NCBI GenBank assembly: GCA_039707465.1
Contig: CM077651.1
Span: 17,877,519 to 17,941,518 of the forward strand
Reading direction: 5' to 3'
Length of the DNA stretch: 64,000 bases
Source: Rhabdophis nuchalis
Lineage: Eukaryota; Chordata; Lepidosauria; Squamata; Natricidae
Shown here in pieces: positions 63,801 through 64,000 of the stretch. Positions within the stretch are counted from its first letter, which is position 1; each line of letters opens with the position of its first letter. The position numbers and the translations under genes are program-made. Below the pieces are notes generated by a model. The model was not told where the DNA came from, ran no database searches, and saw nothing but the letters and a program-made list of their open reading frames with translations.

Positions 63801-64000
63801 AAACTGTCAGGACTTAATAGAAGAAACTCTGCCCCTACACTGAGGATCCACCCCAACTGGAGGGCTGTACCTTCTCATCTTCCAGGTATGCCTTCTCAGA
63901 GTTGCTGTGTTAACTGGATGATAGGGTAGGATAAGTTACAAATTGGGAAATCTTCTTAATGGGCAGTCCTGCTATGGAGTGGGAGGAATACTAAGTTTTG

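Overview
The window is vertebrate nuclear DNA from a squamate reptile, most likely a snake. The evidence is the repeat content, recognised by eye without a database: CR1/L3 LINE tails of the GGTTGGACTAGAAGACC type seeding (TATTC)n or (TATTG)n, L2-clade LINEs ending in (TTA)n, squamate tRNA-derived SINEs, many hAT-type MITEs, and long (GATA)n/(CTAT)n tracts. Host coding sequence is sparse and split by introns. Most long open frames are microsatellites read as protein, or transposon sequence.

Layout. From 0 to 36 kb the DNA is AT-rich intronic or intergenic sequence full of microsatellites, SINEs, truncated LINEs, a Helitron-like element, hAT MITEs (most with readable 8-bp target duplications) and one solo LTR. 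Two short stretches here look like terminal host exons on the + strand: 8169-8288 (39 codons, with a decayed possible duplicate at 9108) and 27714-27866 (a membrane segment plus tail). From 36.5 to 39.4 kb lies the best-supported host gene, on the - strand. It has two exons (39336-39046 and 37248-36553) joined by good splice sites in phase 0. It encodes a 328-residue type I membrane protein with a signal peptide, one membrane helix and a proline/glutamate-rich tail. Its architecture resembles the testis gene family FAM209, but that is only a suggestion.

From 39.6 to 63.5 kb, starting about 280 bp upstream of that gene's start codon, runs a very large tandem array. Old irregular monomers of roughly 60-95 bp (39.6-40.0, 42.3-43.0 and 61.2-63.5 kb) have been assembled into a homogenised unit of about 325 bp, repeated roughly 30 times (43-46.6, 50.8-56.5 and 59-59.8 kb). 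Almost every monomer starts with a GTAAGT or GTGAGT word, so the array is a dense ladder of 5'-splice-site-like sequences on the + strand. The array is interrupted by two related, dead Ty3/Gypsy copies (46.7-50.8 and 56.6-58.9 kb), an L2 LINE with an open reverse-transcriptase frame (59.8-61.2 kb), two L3 LINEs (40.0-42.0 kb) and LINE fragments.

The two Gypsy copies share an internal deletion (RNase H region) and share diagnostic variants in the array DNA on both sides. They therefore look like products of duplication of an array segment, not two independent insertions. No rRNA, functional tRNA, CRISPR or bacterial-type operon is present.
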